Below the pieces are notes generated by a model. It did no database searches and was not told the DNA's origin. It saw only the letters and a program-made list of their open reading frames with translations. A DNA stretch of 6,574 nucleotides from Flectobacillus sp. GTDB taxonomy: Bacteria; Bacteroidota; Bacteroidia; Cytophagales; Spirosomataceae. Positions 6,557 through 6,574 of the stretch are shown here, piece by piece. Location: positions 1-6,574 of the forward strand of contig JARXAV010000066.1 in assembly GCA_029865665.1 (NCBI GenBank), in the 5' to 3' direction. Both the position numbers and the translations under genes were made by a program. Numbering within the stretch: position 1 is the first letter of the stretch; each line of letters begins with the position of its first letter.

Positions 6557-6574
6557 CTAAGCTATTTTGGACGA

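Noticed and set aside
6557..6574. Possible end of an upstream minus-strand gene (codons S-S-K-I-A then TAG at 6557-6559)
   Set aside because: Five codons cannot be told from chance. The weak hairpin next to it makes it possible, but it is not supported.
1..6574. CRISPR arrays, tRNA or rRNA genes, insertion sequences, defence systems
   Set aside because: I saw no regularly spaced repeats with unique spacers, no cloverleaf or rRNA signatures, no transposase motifs and no toxin or nuclease genes.

Overview
This window most likely comes from a member of the Bacteroidota, probably a Cytophagales-type bacterium. Three signs point there. A giant secreted protease ends in the start of a type IX secretion (T9SS) sorting domain. 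Two genes are preceded by TAnnTTTG promoter elements, and none has an evident Shine-Dalgarno site. The TatC protein has the enlarged first periplasmic loop I associate with this phylum. The genus cannot be told from the sequence.

All three genes lie on the minus strand, so the window reads right to left. (1) At 6407-6574 is the upstream region of glyA, with a TAnnTTTG element, a short palindrome and a weak possible terminator. (2) At 5114-6406 is glyA, serine hydroxymethyltransferase, complete. (3) At 4841-5113 is a dense spacer holding an inverted pair of degenerate octamer repeats, a rho-independent terminator for glyA and, about a dozen bases beyond it, the tatC promoter. (4) At 3983-4840 is tatC, the core of the twin-arginine translocase, complete and without tatA or tatB beside it. 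(5) At 3741-3982 is a spacer with a very long perfect hairpin (terminator) and a cluster of TTGTCTTAA repeats upstream of the protease. (6) At 1-3740 is a multidomain subtilisin-family (S8) protease, open for 1246 codons and cut by the left window edge shortly after its T9SS sorting domain begins.

The genes are separated by terminators and promoters, so they look like three single transcription units rather than one operon. glyA serves one-carbon metabolism, tatC exports folded proteins across the inner membrane, and the protease carries a Sec-type signal peptide and should leave the cell through T9SS. Nothing suggests that the protease uses Tat. I see no mobile element, CRISPR array, RNA gene or defence system. 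The most unusual content is in the two spacers and in the domain stack of the protease.
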